A DNA stretch of 64,000 bases from Flexithrix dorotheae DSM 6795 (lineage in GTDB: Bacteria > Bacteroidota > Bacteroidia > Cytophagales > Flammeovirgaceae). The stretch is from NCBI RefSeq assembly GCF_000379765.1, contig NZ_KB903487.1:248001-312000 (forward strand), written 5' to 3'. Position numbers and translations under genes: made by a program. The notes under the pieces were generated by a model, which saw only the letters and a program-made list of their open reading frames with translations, was not told where the DNA came from and did no database searches. Positions within the stretch are counted from its first letter, which is position 1; each line of letters begins with the position of its first letter. This document shows positions 45,309 through 54,310 of the stretch, piece by piece.

Positions 45309-45373
45309 CCCGTGCTATTTTTTGAGCAATAATAATTATGCTATCAAACTTTTTTAGCAAATAGATACACGGG
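45309..45373 (+). repeat. Inverted repeat in the leader of the giant TIR gene
   Basis: CCCGTG (45309-45314) is matched by CACGGG (45368-45373) with partly complementary TATTT/AAATA next to it; in between lie two imperfect copies of GCTAT...TTTTTT...AGCAA. The whole set lies 25-90 bases before the ATG at 45399 and could form a leader structure that controls translation or transcript stability. Function is inferred. Confidence 0.4.
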
Positions 45374-45398
45374 CAATTTTGATTTACTACTTATTTCT

Positions 45399-48300
45399 AT
45401 GGATACTGCTGTAAAAATTAACCGCTCTACCGGGACGGAATGCCATGATATTTTTATTTCATATGGAAGAAAGGAAAGTCGAGCTTTTGCAGGGAAACTA
45501 AATAAAGCCTTATTAGCCGTAGGATATGATGTCTGGATTGATCAGGATGACTTACCATTGGGTGTGGATTTCCAGGATCAGATTGACAAAGCCATAGAAA
45601 AATCCCATAATTTTTTATTTGTAATTGCCCCTCATGCTATTGCCTCAGAATACTGTTTAAAGGAAATTGAACTGGCATTAAAGTATAAAAAGCGAATTAT
45701 TCCTGTATTGCAGGTAGAGCGTGATTTGTATAAAGTTCATGAAGAAATAGGTAAAATTAACTGGGTTTATTTACGGGAAAAGGAAGATGCAAATCTGCCG
45801 CTTGACCAATGGCAGACAATAGATGATTTTGATAAAGGATTTAGTGAAGTTCAATCCCTTCTTGAAGACAATAAAGCATTCGTAGAACAGCATACTCATT
45901 TATTGCTAAAGGCTCTGGAGTGGGAGAGGACGCAAAAAGACAGACAAGGCTTACTGGTAGGGAAAGAAAGACAGGAAGCAGAAAAATGGTTGAGTTCTAC
46001 TTTTTCGGGAGTTAAACCTCCTTGTTTACCTTCCGATTTACATTGTGAGTATCTGGCTGAAGCAAAAAAGAATGCTGAAAATTTAATGACAAATGCATTC
46101 ATTTGTTATGCCACTGAAGATATAGAGAGAAGGGATGAAATTAATAGAGAATTGCTGCGTCACGGTTTTACTACCTGGACCCACCAAAATGATATTCAAA
46201 AGGGAGTAGATTACGATCAGGCTATTGAAGAGGGTATAGAAAGGGCCGATAATTTATTATTTTTCCTTTCTCCAAATGCTGTAAAATCCGAATATTGCCT
46301 GAAAGAACTGGAACATGCCCAGAAGTATAATAAAAGAATTTTCCCCCTATTACTATCTCCAACTGATGAAAAGGAATTACCGGATGTAGTCAAAAAACTG
46401 CAATATATAGACTTTACGGAAAAAGCCTCTTTTCAGGATGCTACCAATGCTTTAATTGGTCAGCTTAACAAGGATAAACGGTATTATGAAAAACATAAAG
46501 TATTTCTGGCTCAGGCTTTAAAATGGGAAAGGCAGGGTAAAAACCCAAGTATCCTTTTAAGGGGATATAACCTGCAAAATGCTCAGGCCTGGTTGAAAAT
46601 TGGCCAGAAAAGAGACTATCATTTGCCCACCAGGCTGCATGAAAAATTTATAAAAGAGAGTACGGAATATAGTGGGCAGCAAAATATAGAGGTTTTTGTT
46701 TCTTATTCCAGAACCGATGGAGATTTTGCCCGGAAAGTAAATGAGCAATTACAACTCAATGGAAAAACTACCTGGTTTGATCAGGAAAGTATTGCAGAAG
46801 GTTCTGACTTCCAACAGGAAATTTACAAAGGCATAGAAAGTGCCGATAATTTTTTATTTATCATTTCCCCTGATGCCGTACAGTCGGAATTCTGTGCGGA
46901 TGAAGTGGCCTATGCTTCCCAACTAAATAAAAGGTTTATTACCTTAAGATACAGGGAAACAGATCCGAAGATTATGCCTCCTGCTCTGGCTGCGGTGCAG
47001 TGGATTGATTTTGAAAAGGAGGATTTTATTACCGCTTTTAGCCAATTAGTCAGGACACTCGATACGGACAGAGAACATTTGCAGGCTCATACCAAATGGC
47101 AAAGAAGAGCCATGGAATGGAATGACAAAGGGAAAGATAAATCACTTCTACTCAGAGGGAGTGAATTTACCATAGCTGATGTTTGGTTTAGAGAGTCGGT
47201 GGAAAATAATAAAAAACCTGAACCAACTAGTTTACAGGAAGAATTTATTGAGGAAAGCCAAAAAGCGATTAATGCCAGCCTTTTAAAAGAAAGACGTACG
47301 ACTAAAAGGCTTAGAATCTTGCTCTGGGCATCCATAGTGGCTTTAGTTTTTGCTTTGGGAGGATTGTATTATGCTTTCCAAAAAGAAATGGAGGCAATAG
47401 AAAATGAAAAAATTGCAGAAGAAAAAGCTGAGGAGGCTTTAGCCGCAAAAGCAAATGCAGTTAAAGCTCAGGAGGATACTGAAAAAGCCTTACAGAAAGT
47501 GAGAGAGGAACAGGATAAAGTTTCTAAAGCCCTTGAAGCTTTGAAGGATAAACAAGATGAACTTGAAAAGGAAAAGAAGTCTGCGCTTCAGGCCAGAGAC
47601 TATGCAAGAGTAAAACAAATTGAAGCAGAAGAAGCCAAACTCAAAGCTGAAAAGTCGGAAATGGCTACTTTGTTGGCAAAATCTGAAGTCGAACTCCAGG
47701 GATTGACCATTGGGGATGCTACCAAAGCACTACAAATTGCGAAAAATGATCCTACCTTGGCTTTAAGGGTTGCCCACAGAGCTTATCAAAAGAATCCTAT
47801 AGAAGGAATTGAACAGATAATTTACGATATCTACAATGAAAATGAATTCTATAGTCATAGTCTGGAGGATCATCAGGACAATATATATACTGTTTCTTTT
47901 TCCCCGGATAATCAGACCTTTATTAGCGGGGGAAGAGATTCCAAAGCGAGATTGTGGACAAAGAATGGGGATTTAAAGTTTATTTTTGAACAGCACACTA
48001 ATACTGTACTGAGTTCAGCATTTAATAGCGATGGAAGTTTAATCATCACAGGTAGCTTTGATAAAACTGCACTATTATGGAATGAAAAAGGGGAAATAAA
48101 AGCAGAGTTTATCGGTCATACTCTGCCGGTTTGGGGAGTGGATATTTCTCCTGATGATAAATATGTGGTCACAAGTGCCAAGGATTCTACAATTAAATTA
48201 TGGGATATTAATGGCACATTAATTAGAGAATTCAGGCATGATAAAGGGGTGGGAACGGTGAAATTTTCTCCGGATGGACAATATATTCTTTCTGGTAGTG

Positions 48301-51300
48301 AAGACAATACTGCAAAACTCTGGAATTTACAAGGAGAGGAACTTTTAAAGTTTCAACATCAGGATGATGTGGAATCGGTCGCATTTTCTCCGGATGGCAC
48401 AAAAATTCTGACTGGAAGCTGGGACAGAACCACTAAATTGTGGGATATCAATGGGAACCATTTAAAAACCCTGGAGTCAGATTATACATCCACGGTATCT
48501 TTTTCCAAGCCCCATGGCAGGTTTATTCTTACTGGAGGGAATGATAAATCACTTAAACTTTGGGACTTGGAAGGAAACCTTTTGAAGGTTTATAAAGGAC
48601 ATAAAGCTGCGATAAGATCCGCAGCATTTTCTGATGATGGCAATATGATTGTGTCGGGAGGGCTGGATCACACGGTAAAAATCTGGCCGATTGAAGGGAA
48701 AACTTATTTGCCCTTTCGCGATGGGGGTAGCTCCATTAATTCATTCGCCTTTTCTAAAAAGGATAATTCTATTTTAATGAAGGGACTAAACCATAAGGCC
48801 GAATTAAAAAATATAAATGGGGATATTATTAAATCGTTTGTCGGGCACGAAGATCATGTAAGAGATGTCTGCTTTTCGAAGGAGGCAGATACCATACTTA
48901 CAGTAGGTAAGGATAAACAGGCAATTTTATGGAATCTTGATGGCGAAGAAATATTTTCTGTACAAGACCAGGCCAGACTTCGTCAGGCCGCTTATTCCCC
49001 CACAGGAAAACATTTTGCTACCGGAAATGATGATTATGAAATAGTTGTTTGGAACCTTGATGGATCCGAAGAAAGCAGGTTTAAAGGTCACGAACAAAGA
49101 ATTACATCATTAGAGTTTTCTTCTGATGGGGAGTCTTTACTCTCTACAAGTGCAGATGGAAAGGCCAAAATCTGGTCTATTCATGGGGATATACTTACCA
49201 AAATTGAAAACTATAAGGAATACATTTTCTTTGGTTGTTTCTCTCCTGATAACAAATCAATTCTATTATCAGGAAAGGATAATACCGCAAAAATCTATGA
49301 TAGAAAAGGGAATCTGACGCAAAGTTTTGAGGGACATACCAGCTATGTTATCTCAGCGGCATTTTCACCAGATCAGAAAATGGTGGTTACAGGAAGTACC
49401 GACAGAAGTGTAAGGCTTTGGGATATGGATGGTAATATCATCAAGATTTATAATGACCATAAGGATATTGTAAACTCTGTATTATTTTCCCCTGATGGGA
49501 AATACATTTTATCTGCATCGGATGATGATGAAGTATTGGTAAGGGATGCCATTCATGCTCCTTTCTCTTTTATTGCAAAAGGGAAAATTCCCGAATTTTC
49601 TTTAAAAGCATTTGCTTTGGAAGGACTTGATGTCACTGAGGATTTCTTAGCTCTTGGAAATACCAATAAAATTATTGAGGCTGGTTTCTTTTATGATTCT
49701 TTGGCTGAACACACTTCTAAGTCTCACCAGAAACTAGAATACCTTTTGGCGGCTAATAAAATTTTTGAGGAATTAGTGAAGGAAGATAAAATTCTGGATG
49801 GATATACCAGGTTAGAAATTCAGCTAAAAATACTAGAAGGCAATAAAAAGGCTGCGCAGATTCAAAGTGAAATATTTGAAAAACATAAAAATGCGGCTAT
49901 TTCCCAACAAAAGGTTATTTACTATAACAAGGCTTTTAATCCACCAAATAATTCAATTTTAAGCACGGAATATAAAGTATTGTGGAGTTACCATCAGAAA
50001 GCCGGTGATTTTAAAGAGGCAGTAATCGCTAAGGAAAATGAAATTAATTCTTTATTGGAGACAAAAAAGAAAGGGCCAGCTTACAATAGCACTTTATCCG
50101 AAGCATATATTGCATTATCCCATGACCTGATACTTTTAAAATCATTTGAAAAATCTCTGGAGGCAGCCAAAAAAGGTATGGATTTAAACCCAAATAATAG
50201 CCATGCCAAATCTCAATTGGCAATTGCCTACATTTTTAATAATCAATTGGAAAAGGCCAAAGGCCTGATACATGAACTAAAATCCAGCAAACTCATTCAT
50301 AGGGAAAGTATTTATGAAGATTTCTTTGTGGATAATAGAAATAGCTGGTGGAAGGGAGATGAAAATTATCTGGGTAGGGTAGAGAATGGATATTATCATT
50401 TTGAAAGCATGATTGATAAAGGGGCATGGTCAGCTCCTGAAATTGATCTGGATGAAAGCCGGGATTTTGAAATTGAAATGAAAATTAAATACCTGAAAGG
50501 GAAGAAAAATAATTCTCTGGATCTGGTTTGGGGAAAAAGTGATGATGAAAAATACACTTTCGGATTTTCTGCCAATGGATATTATGTAATCCGAGGTTTT
50601 CTTGAGGAGGAATGGCAGGATTTTAAGGAATGGACGAAGTCGGATATTGTGAGTGGAAATGAATATAATAAGCTTACTGTAAGGAAGATAGGAGGTAATT
50701 ATTATTTCTTCCTGAATGAAACTTATGTGCATTCTATGCCATTTAAGGCTTTGCCTGGAAAAAGAACGGGGGCAAATGTTTTAGCTAATACTGCCATGGC
50801 AGTAGATGACTTTAAAGTGAGTTATCTTAATGTAGAACTTCAGGCTTCCCAAAGTGATGAAAATTTGGAAATCAAAAGCCAGGAATCTCCAATTTTAAAG
50901 GAATACAGTTATACCATAGGAAAGAAATTTCTGGAAGATATTAAGCATTTAGAAAGTGAAGGGATAACACACCAATCTTTTGAAAAGATTATTCCTCTAT
51001 TGGTGGATAATGTGGAATTACTAAGATTGAATAAAATTGATGCTCAATACTTTTTAAATTCTTCAGAACCCTCAGAAGTTTATGAAGCCATCAATATCTA
51101 TGAAGAAAGGGTTGGAAAAATACCGTCTTATGAAACTGAAAAACTGGCCGATACCTATCAGGTAATAGCAAATTTATATGAAAAATATTTTGCCCTGGGC
51201 GGGGACAGGGTAGTAAAAGTGGATGCGGGAAGTGCTTATTGGAATTTATCCTGGTATAAATTATTTACCAAAGATTTTGGAATAGCCGAGAAAGCAGTGA

Positions 51301-52118
51301 AAAGAGGAGTTGAGCTTGAGGCAGAAGAAGGTATTTACACCAATTTGCCAACAGCTTATCTTTTCGGAGGGAAAAAAGAGGAAGCTTTGAAATTTTATAG
51401 AGAGTGGAAAGAAAAGCCATATGGAACTGGCGTGTTCAGAGAGGCATTCCTTTTGGATTTAGAGGACCTGGAAAATGCGGGGATTACCAGTAAGGATGTA
51501 CCTGATGCAAGGGTTGAACTTACCAAATTTACACCTGAATCCATCAAGAAAGGTTGGGTTAATGTCCCTTTTTCAAAAATCGATGCCGCATTATATTGGC
51601 CTAATAATGCAAAAGTTTACTTGTTTTACAAAGATGAATATGTGAGATGGGATACTAAATCCAATACGCTGGATGAAGGTTATCCGGTAAAAACTGCTGA
51701 TTACTGGCCGGGCGTGGATTATGATCAAATTGATGCAGCAACATATTGGCCAAGTAATAAAAAAGCCTATTTCTTTAGAGGAAATGAATATTTGAGATTT
51801 AATGTGGAGCTAAATCAGGTTGATCCGGGATACCCAAAATTAATAAGTGATAAAACATGGCCTGGGCTTATTTTCGATCATATAGATGCGGTAATTACCC
51901 TTGAAAATGGGAAATCTTACTTCTTTAGTAAAGATGAATACATCCGATACGATGTGGAACTGGATAGGGCTGATCCAGGTTATCCAAAGAAAATTAGTGA
52001 ACTCAACTGGTATGGTCTTGACTTTAATCATGTGGATGCCGCTCTGGTTTGGAAATATCCGAAAATCATTTATTTCAATAATGATCAGTACGATATGTGG
52101 GGAATTGAAAAACAATAA
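45399..52118 (+). CDS. Giant triple-TIR transmembrane protein with WD40, TPR, concanavalin-like and hemopexin-like domains
   Basis: A single frame of 2239 residues carries, in order: three TIR domains (about 15-130, 230-345, 428-545), each with the catalytic-type glutamate (E89 and E303 in YCLKE, E502 in FCADE); one membrane helix (about 638-660, preceded by KERRTTKRLR, so the N-terminus is probably cytoplasmic); a coiled coil (660-770); fourteen WD40 repeats (about 823-1385), enough for two seven-bladed propellers; TPR-like helices (1440-1635); a concanavalin-like beta-sandwich (1638-1809); more TPR-like helices; and four hemopexin-type repeats (2055-2239, each with an IDA/VDA start and a Y-F-x-x-D/N-x-Y core). 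No NTPase domain of the STAND type was found. This looks like a membrane TIR receptor, probably NAD-cleaving, with a sensor built from repeat domains outside. It ends at a strong terminator. Confidence 0.9.
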   Translation: MDTAVKINRSTGTECHDIFISYGRKESRAFAGKLNKALLAVGYDVWIDQDDLPLGVDFQDQIDKAIEKSHNFLFVIAPHAIASEYCLKEIELALKYKKRIIPVLQVERDLYKVHEEIGKINWVYLREKEDANLPLDQWQTIDDFDKGFSEVQSLLEDNKAFVEQHTHLLLKALEWERTQKDRQGLLVGKERQEAEKWLSSTFSGVKPPCLPSDLHCEYLAEAKKNAENLMTNAFICYATEDIERRDEINRELLRHGFTTWTHQNDIQKGVDYDQAIEEGIERADNLLFFLSPNAVKSEYCLKELEHAQKYNKRIFPLLLSPTDEKELPDVVKKLQYIDFTEKASFQDATNALIGQLNKDKRYYEKHKVFLAQALKWERQGKNPSILLRGYNLQNAQAWLKIGQKRDYHLPTRLHEKFIKESTEYSGQQNIEVFVSYSRTDGDFARKVNEQLQLNGKTTWFDQESIAEGSDFQQEIYKGIESADNFLFIISPDAVQSEFCADEVAYASQLNKRFITLRYRETDPKIMPPALAAVQWIDFEKEDFITAFSQLVRTLDTDREHLQAHTKWQRRAMEWNDKGKDKSLLLRGSEFTIADVWFRESVENNKKPEPTSLQEEFIEESQKAINASLLKERRTTKRLRILLWASIVALVFALGGLYYAFQKEMEAIENEKIAEEKAEEALAAKANAVKAQEDTEKALQKVREEQDKVSKALEALKDKQDELEKEKKSALQARDYARVKQIEAEEAKLKAEKSEMATLLAKSEVELQGLTIGDATKALQIAKNDPTLALRVAHRAYQKNPIEGIEQIIYDIYNENEFYSHSLEDHQDNIYTVSFSPDNQTFISGGRDSKARLWTKNGDLKFIFEQHTNTVLSSAFNSDGSLIITGSFDKTALLWNEKGEIKAEFIGHTLPVWGVDISPDDKYVVTSAKDSTIKLWDINGTLIREFRHDKGVGTVKFSPDGQYILSGSEDNTAKLWNLQGEELLKFQHQDDVESVAFSPDGTKILTGSWDRTTKLWDINGNHLKTLESDYTSTVSFSKPHGRFILTGGNDKSLKLWDLEGNLLKVYKGHKAAIRSAAFSDDGNMIVSGGLDHTVKIWPIEGKTYLPFRDGGSSINSFAFSKKDNSILMKGLNHKAELKNINGDIIKSFVGHEDHVRDVCFSKEADTILTVGKDKQAILWNLDGEEIFSVQDQARLRQAAYSPTGKHFATGNDDYEIVVWNLDGSEESRFKGHEQRITSLEFSSDGESLLSTSADGKAKIWSIHGDILTKIENYKEYIFFGCFSPDNKSILLSGKDNTAKIYDRKGNLTQSFEGHTSYVISAAFSPDQKMVVTGSTDRSVRLWDMDGNIIKIYNDHKDIVNSVLFSPDGKYILSASDDDEVLVRDAIHAPFSFIAKGKIPEFSLKAFALEGLDVTEDFLALGNTNKIIEAGFFYDSLAEHTSKSHQKLEYLLAANKIFEELVKEDKILDGYTRLEIQLKILEGNKKAAQIQSEIFEKHKNAAISQQKVIYYNKAFNPPNNSILSTEYKVLWSYHQKAGDFKEAVIAKENEINSLLETKKKGPAYNSTLSEAYIALSHDLILLKSFEKSLEAAKKGMDLNPNNSHAKSQLAIAYIFNNQLEKAKGLIHELKSSKLIHRESIYEDFFVDNRNSWWKGDENYLGRVENGYYHFESMIDKGAWSAPEIDLDESRDFEIEMKIKYLKGKKNNSLDLVWGKSDDEKYTFGFSANGYYVIRGFLEEEWQDFKEWTKSDIVSGNEYNKLTVRKIGGNYYFFLNETYVHSMPFKALPGKRTGANVLANTAMAVDDFKVSYLNVELQASQSDENLEIKSQESPILKEYSYTIGKKFLEDIKHLESEGITHQSFEKIIPLLVDNVELLRLNKIDAQYFLNSSEPSEVYEAINIYEERVGKIPSYETEKLADTYQVIANLYEKYFALGGDRVVKVDAGSAYWNLSWYKLFTKDFGIAEKAVKRGVELEAEEGIYTNLPTAYLFGGKKEEALKFYREWKEKPYGTGVFREAFLLDLEDLENAGITSKDVPDARVELTKFTPESIKKGWVNVPFSKIDAALYWPNNAKVYLFYKDEYVRWDTKSNTLDEGYPVKTADYWPGVDYDQIDAATYWPSNKKAYFFRGNEYLRFNVELNQVDPGYPKLISDKTWPGLIFDHIDAVITLENGKSYFFSKDEYIRYDVELDRADPGYPKKISELNWYGLDFNHVDAALVWKYPKIIYFNNDQYDMWGIEKQ

Positions 52119-52158
52119 TTTAAATTTTAAAAAATATATTGAATTTACAACTTAGTAA

Positions 52159-52199
52159 AAAATACCCTGAGCAGATTTTCATTCTGCTCAGGGTATTTT
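52159..52199. terminator. Bidirectional terminator after the giant TIR gene
   Basis: A 17-base perfect stem (52159-52175 with 52183-52199) has a seven-base loop and A/T tracts at both ends. It separates the TIR gene from the convergent lipoprotein gene. Confidence 0.9.
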
Positions 52200-52201
52200 A
52201 T

Positions 52202-53032
52202 TTAGTAATATGGCACTTTAATTTTCAAATCATCAATTCCTATAGGAGAAAAATCCTGCTGACCGGAAATAAGGACTTCCTTAATGTTTTTGCAATAATT
52301 GGATAAATTCCAACGCCCAACTCCTAAGGATTGCCAGTATTTCCAACCTCCTGAAGCTTCTTTAAACCAAAGCTGTATGGGTCCTTTTACCACTTTAATT
52401 TCCAGTAAATCGAATTTTCTACTGGGATTTTCATAATCATAAACATACACTTTTATCCAATGATCTCCGGAGTGAGTAAATAATTCTCTGTTTTGTAATG
52501 TCGGATCAAAATTTAAACAGGAACTACCGGATGGTTTTCCAAAGTTCCCGGAGGATAAAAAACAAGGCTCAAAATGTTGATATGTCAAATGGTAATGATT
52601 GTATTCACTTCTGAATCCTTCATTATAATTTGCTCCATCATTTTCCTTAACATGTACCCATCCGGTACCAATTTTCTGGATATAGTAGGGCCAGAAGGTA
52701 AAGGTGTTTCTCGCATTGTCCGGGATAATAGTTAAAGCCATTTTATCATGAAAATCCACATAATCAGTGGGGCCGTAAGAAGATATTCTCGCATTAGAAT
52801 TGCCGTTATCAGGGAAAACAAGGTTATCAGGTTCTGTTGTTAGTAAATCGTTTTTGGGTTCTGTGGATTCAGTCGGAGCTATTTCTACGGCTTTCGCATC
52901 TTCTGTCACTTGTAAATGTTCTTCAGGGGCAATCTCTTCCTCTGTTTCTTTAGTACAATTCGTGAAAATCATTATAAATAAAGCAGGAATTAGGAGGAGT
53001 TTTAAAGGTTGGGGGAACTTGGTAGTTTTCAT
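52202..53032 (-). CDS. Lipoprotein of unknown function
   Basis: The start at ATG 53032 gives a lipoprotein signal (LLLIPALFIMIFTNC, cysteine at residue 26), followed by an acidic linker (to about residue 90) and a globular domain rich in aromatic residues and glycine (HYHLTYQHFEPCFLS; GVGRWNLSNYCKNI) with two or more disulfide-capable cysteines. The family is not recognised. It is convergent with the giant TIR gene and separated by the terminator, so a functional link is not shown. A 10-residue upstream extension (53062) is not used. Confidence 0.7.
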   Translation of the reverse strand: MKTTKFPQPLKLLLIPALFIMIFTNCTKETEEEIAPEEHLQVTEDAKAVEIAPTESTEPKNDLLTTEPDNLVFPDNGNSNARISSYGPTDYVDFHDKMALTIIPDNARNTFTFWPYYIQKIGTGWVHVKENDGANYNEGFRSEYNHYHLTYQHFEPCFLSSGNFGKPSGSSCLNFDPTLQNRELFTHSGDHWIKVYVYDYENPSRKFDLLEIKVVKGPIQLWFKEASGGWKYWQSLGVGRWNLSNYCKNIKEVLISGQQDFSPIGIDDLKIKVPYY

Positions 53033-53321
53033 GCTTGAATAGGGGTTAGGTAAAAAAATCAAAAGTTTGGGAAGGCCTGGCCGGGTTCTTTCAGTTTTTA
53101 CGAAATTCCTTTTTTATTGGAGAATATTGATAGTGGGATTTAACTCATATTAAGGAAGTTATGGAAAAATGTGGGTAGGTTGAAATACCATTTAAAATCG
53201 TAAATTCCTTGTTTCAAGGATAAAGAATTCATTTTAAATTTTTATTTCCTTGATTTCAATAGGGAATTTTTCCTACCTTAAAAAAGTTTGTCCAAATTTT
53301 TACTTTTCACCTTCTAAAAAA

Positions 53322-54269
53322 ATGACTTCCCACAAGCCACTGATAGTACTTTTTTGTTATTTGATTAGCTTCTCATTAAACGCGCAACAAATTTCCAGGG
53401 AAGAATTGATTTTCCTGACCCCAAAATGGGAAGGGGAAAGGTTTGTCGATGGCAGGCCTAAAGTAGCTGAGGCAATTCTTGACCGAATGAGTCAGGTAAC
53501 TCTGGAAGAAGCCTGGGCTGTGTTGAAGGGGGAAAACTTCAGATATCAATATGCGGATGGGTGGATGTGTATTAACCCCGATAGTGTATTGGTAGGAAGA
53601 GCCGTTACAGCTATTTTTATGCCTGGTAGACCTGATATACACAGGGTGATTGATGACAGAGGCCATAATCAGGATGGAAGAGTAAAATCACAAAACTCCT
53701 GGCCGATCGACTTACTGGTAAAAAGAGATGTTTATGTAGTTGACCAATTTGGAGCACATGTAGATGGTCCAACTATTGGGGACAACCTGGGAAATTCCAT
53801 TTTTGCCAAATCTGGTAATGGAATAGTTTACGATGGAGCTGTTCGGGATATTGACGGCTTGAAAGAAATTGGTGGCTTTACTTCATTTTTCAGGTCTTAT
53901 CATCCATCCCACCATTTAAATAATCCCGATCAACAATTAAATACCACTTTAGTAGGAATAAATCAGCCTACCAGGATAGGCATGGCTACAGTAATGCCGG
54001 GAGATGTAGTGCTGGGTAGAGATGGCGGAGTAATATTTATCCCTCCACATCTGGCAGAAAAGGTGGTAAAAACATCGGAAATTGTAAGGCTTAGAGATAT
54101 GTTTGGGCACCAGAGATTAAGGGAACAAAAATATACGCCCGGGCAGATTGATTCCCGTTGGTCAGATGAAATTGAGAAAGATTTTTCGCAATGGCTAAAT
54201 GCCCATATCGATGACCTCCCCGTCCCAAGAGACCAGATACAGGAACTGCTTAAAACAAGAACATGGTAA
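53322..54269 (+). CDS. RraA-like aldolase-type protein with signal peptide
   Basis: The 315-residue protein has a signal peptide (MTSHKPLIVLFCYLISFSLNAQ), then an RraA/HMG aldolase-like domain: DRMSQVTLEEAWAVLKG, GPTIGDNLGNSIFAK, GIVYDGAVRDIDGLKEIGGF (R-D pair of the family), and VMPGDVVLGRDGGVIFIP. RraA-like proteins are usually cytoplasmic. It is 41 bases upstream of a Tat-exported enolase-superfamily gene, suggesting a linked extracytoplasmic pathway. RraA itself inhibits RNase E in Gammaproteobacteria, but here an aldolase role fits better. The start at 53322 was chosen over an upstream TTG-type start at 53250. Confidence 0.85.
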   Translation: MTSHKPLIVLFCYLISFSLNAQQISREELIFLTPKWEGERFVDGRPKVAEAILDRMSQVTLEEAWAVLKGENFRYQYADGWMCINPDSVLVGRAVTAIFMPGRPDIHRVIDDRGHNQDGRVKSQNSWPIDLLVKRDVYVVDQFGAHVDGPTIGDNLGNSIFAKSGNGIVYDGAVRDIDGLKEIGGFTSFFRSYHPSHHLNNPDQQLNTTLVGINQPTRIGMATVMPGDVVLGRDGGVIFIPPHLAEKVVKTSEIVRLRDMFGHQRLREQKYTPGQIDSRWSDEIEKDFSQWLNAHIDDLPVPRDQIQELLKTRTW

Positions 54270-54310
54270 AAAATCCTTTTTCTATCACCATTATTTAACT
54301 GAATAAAACT

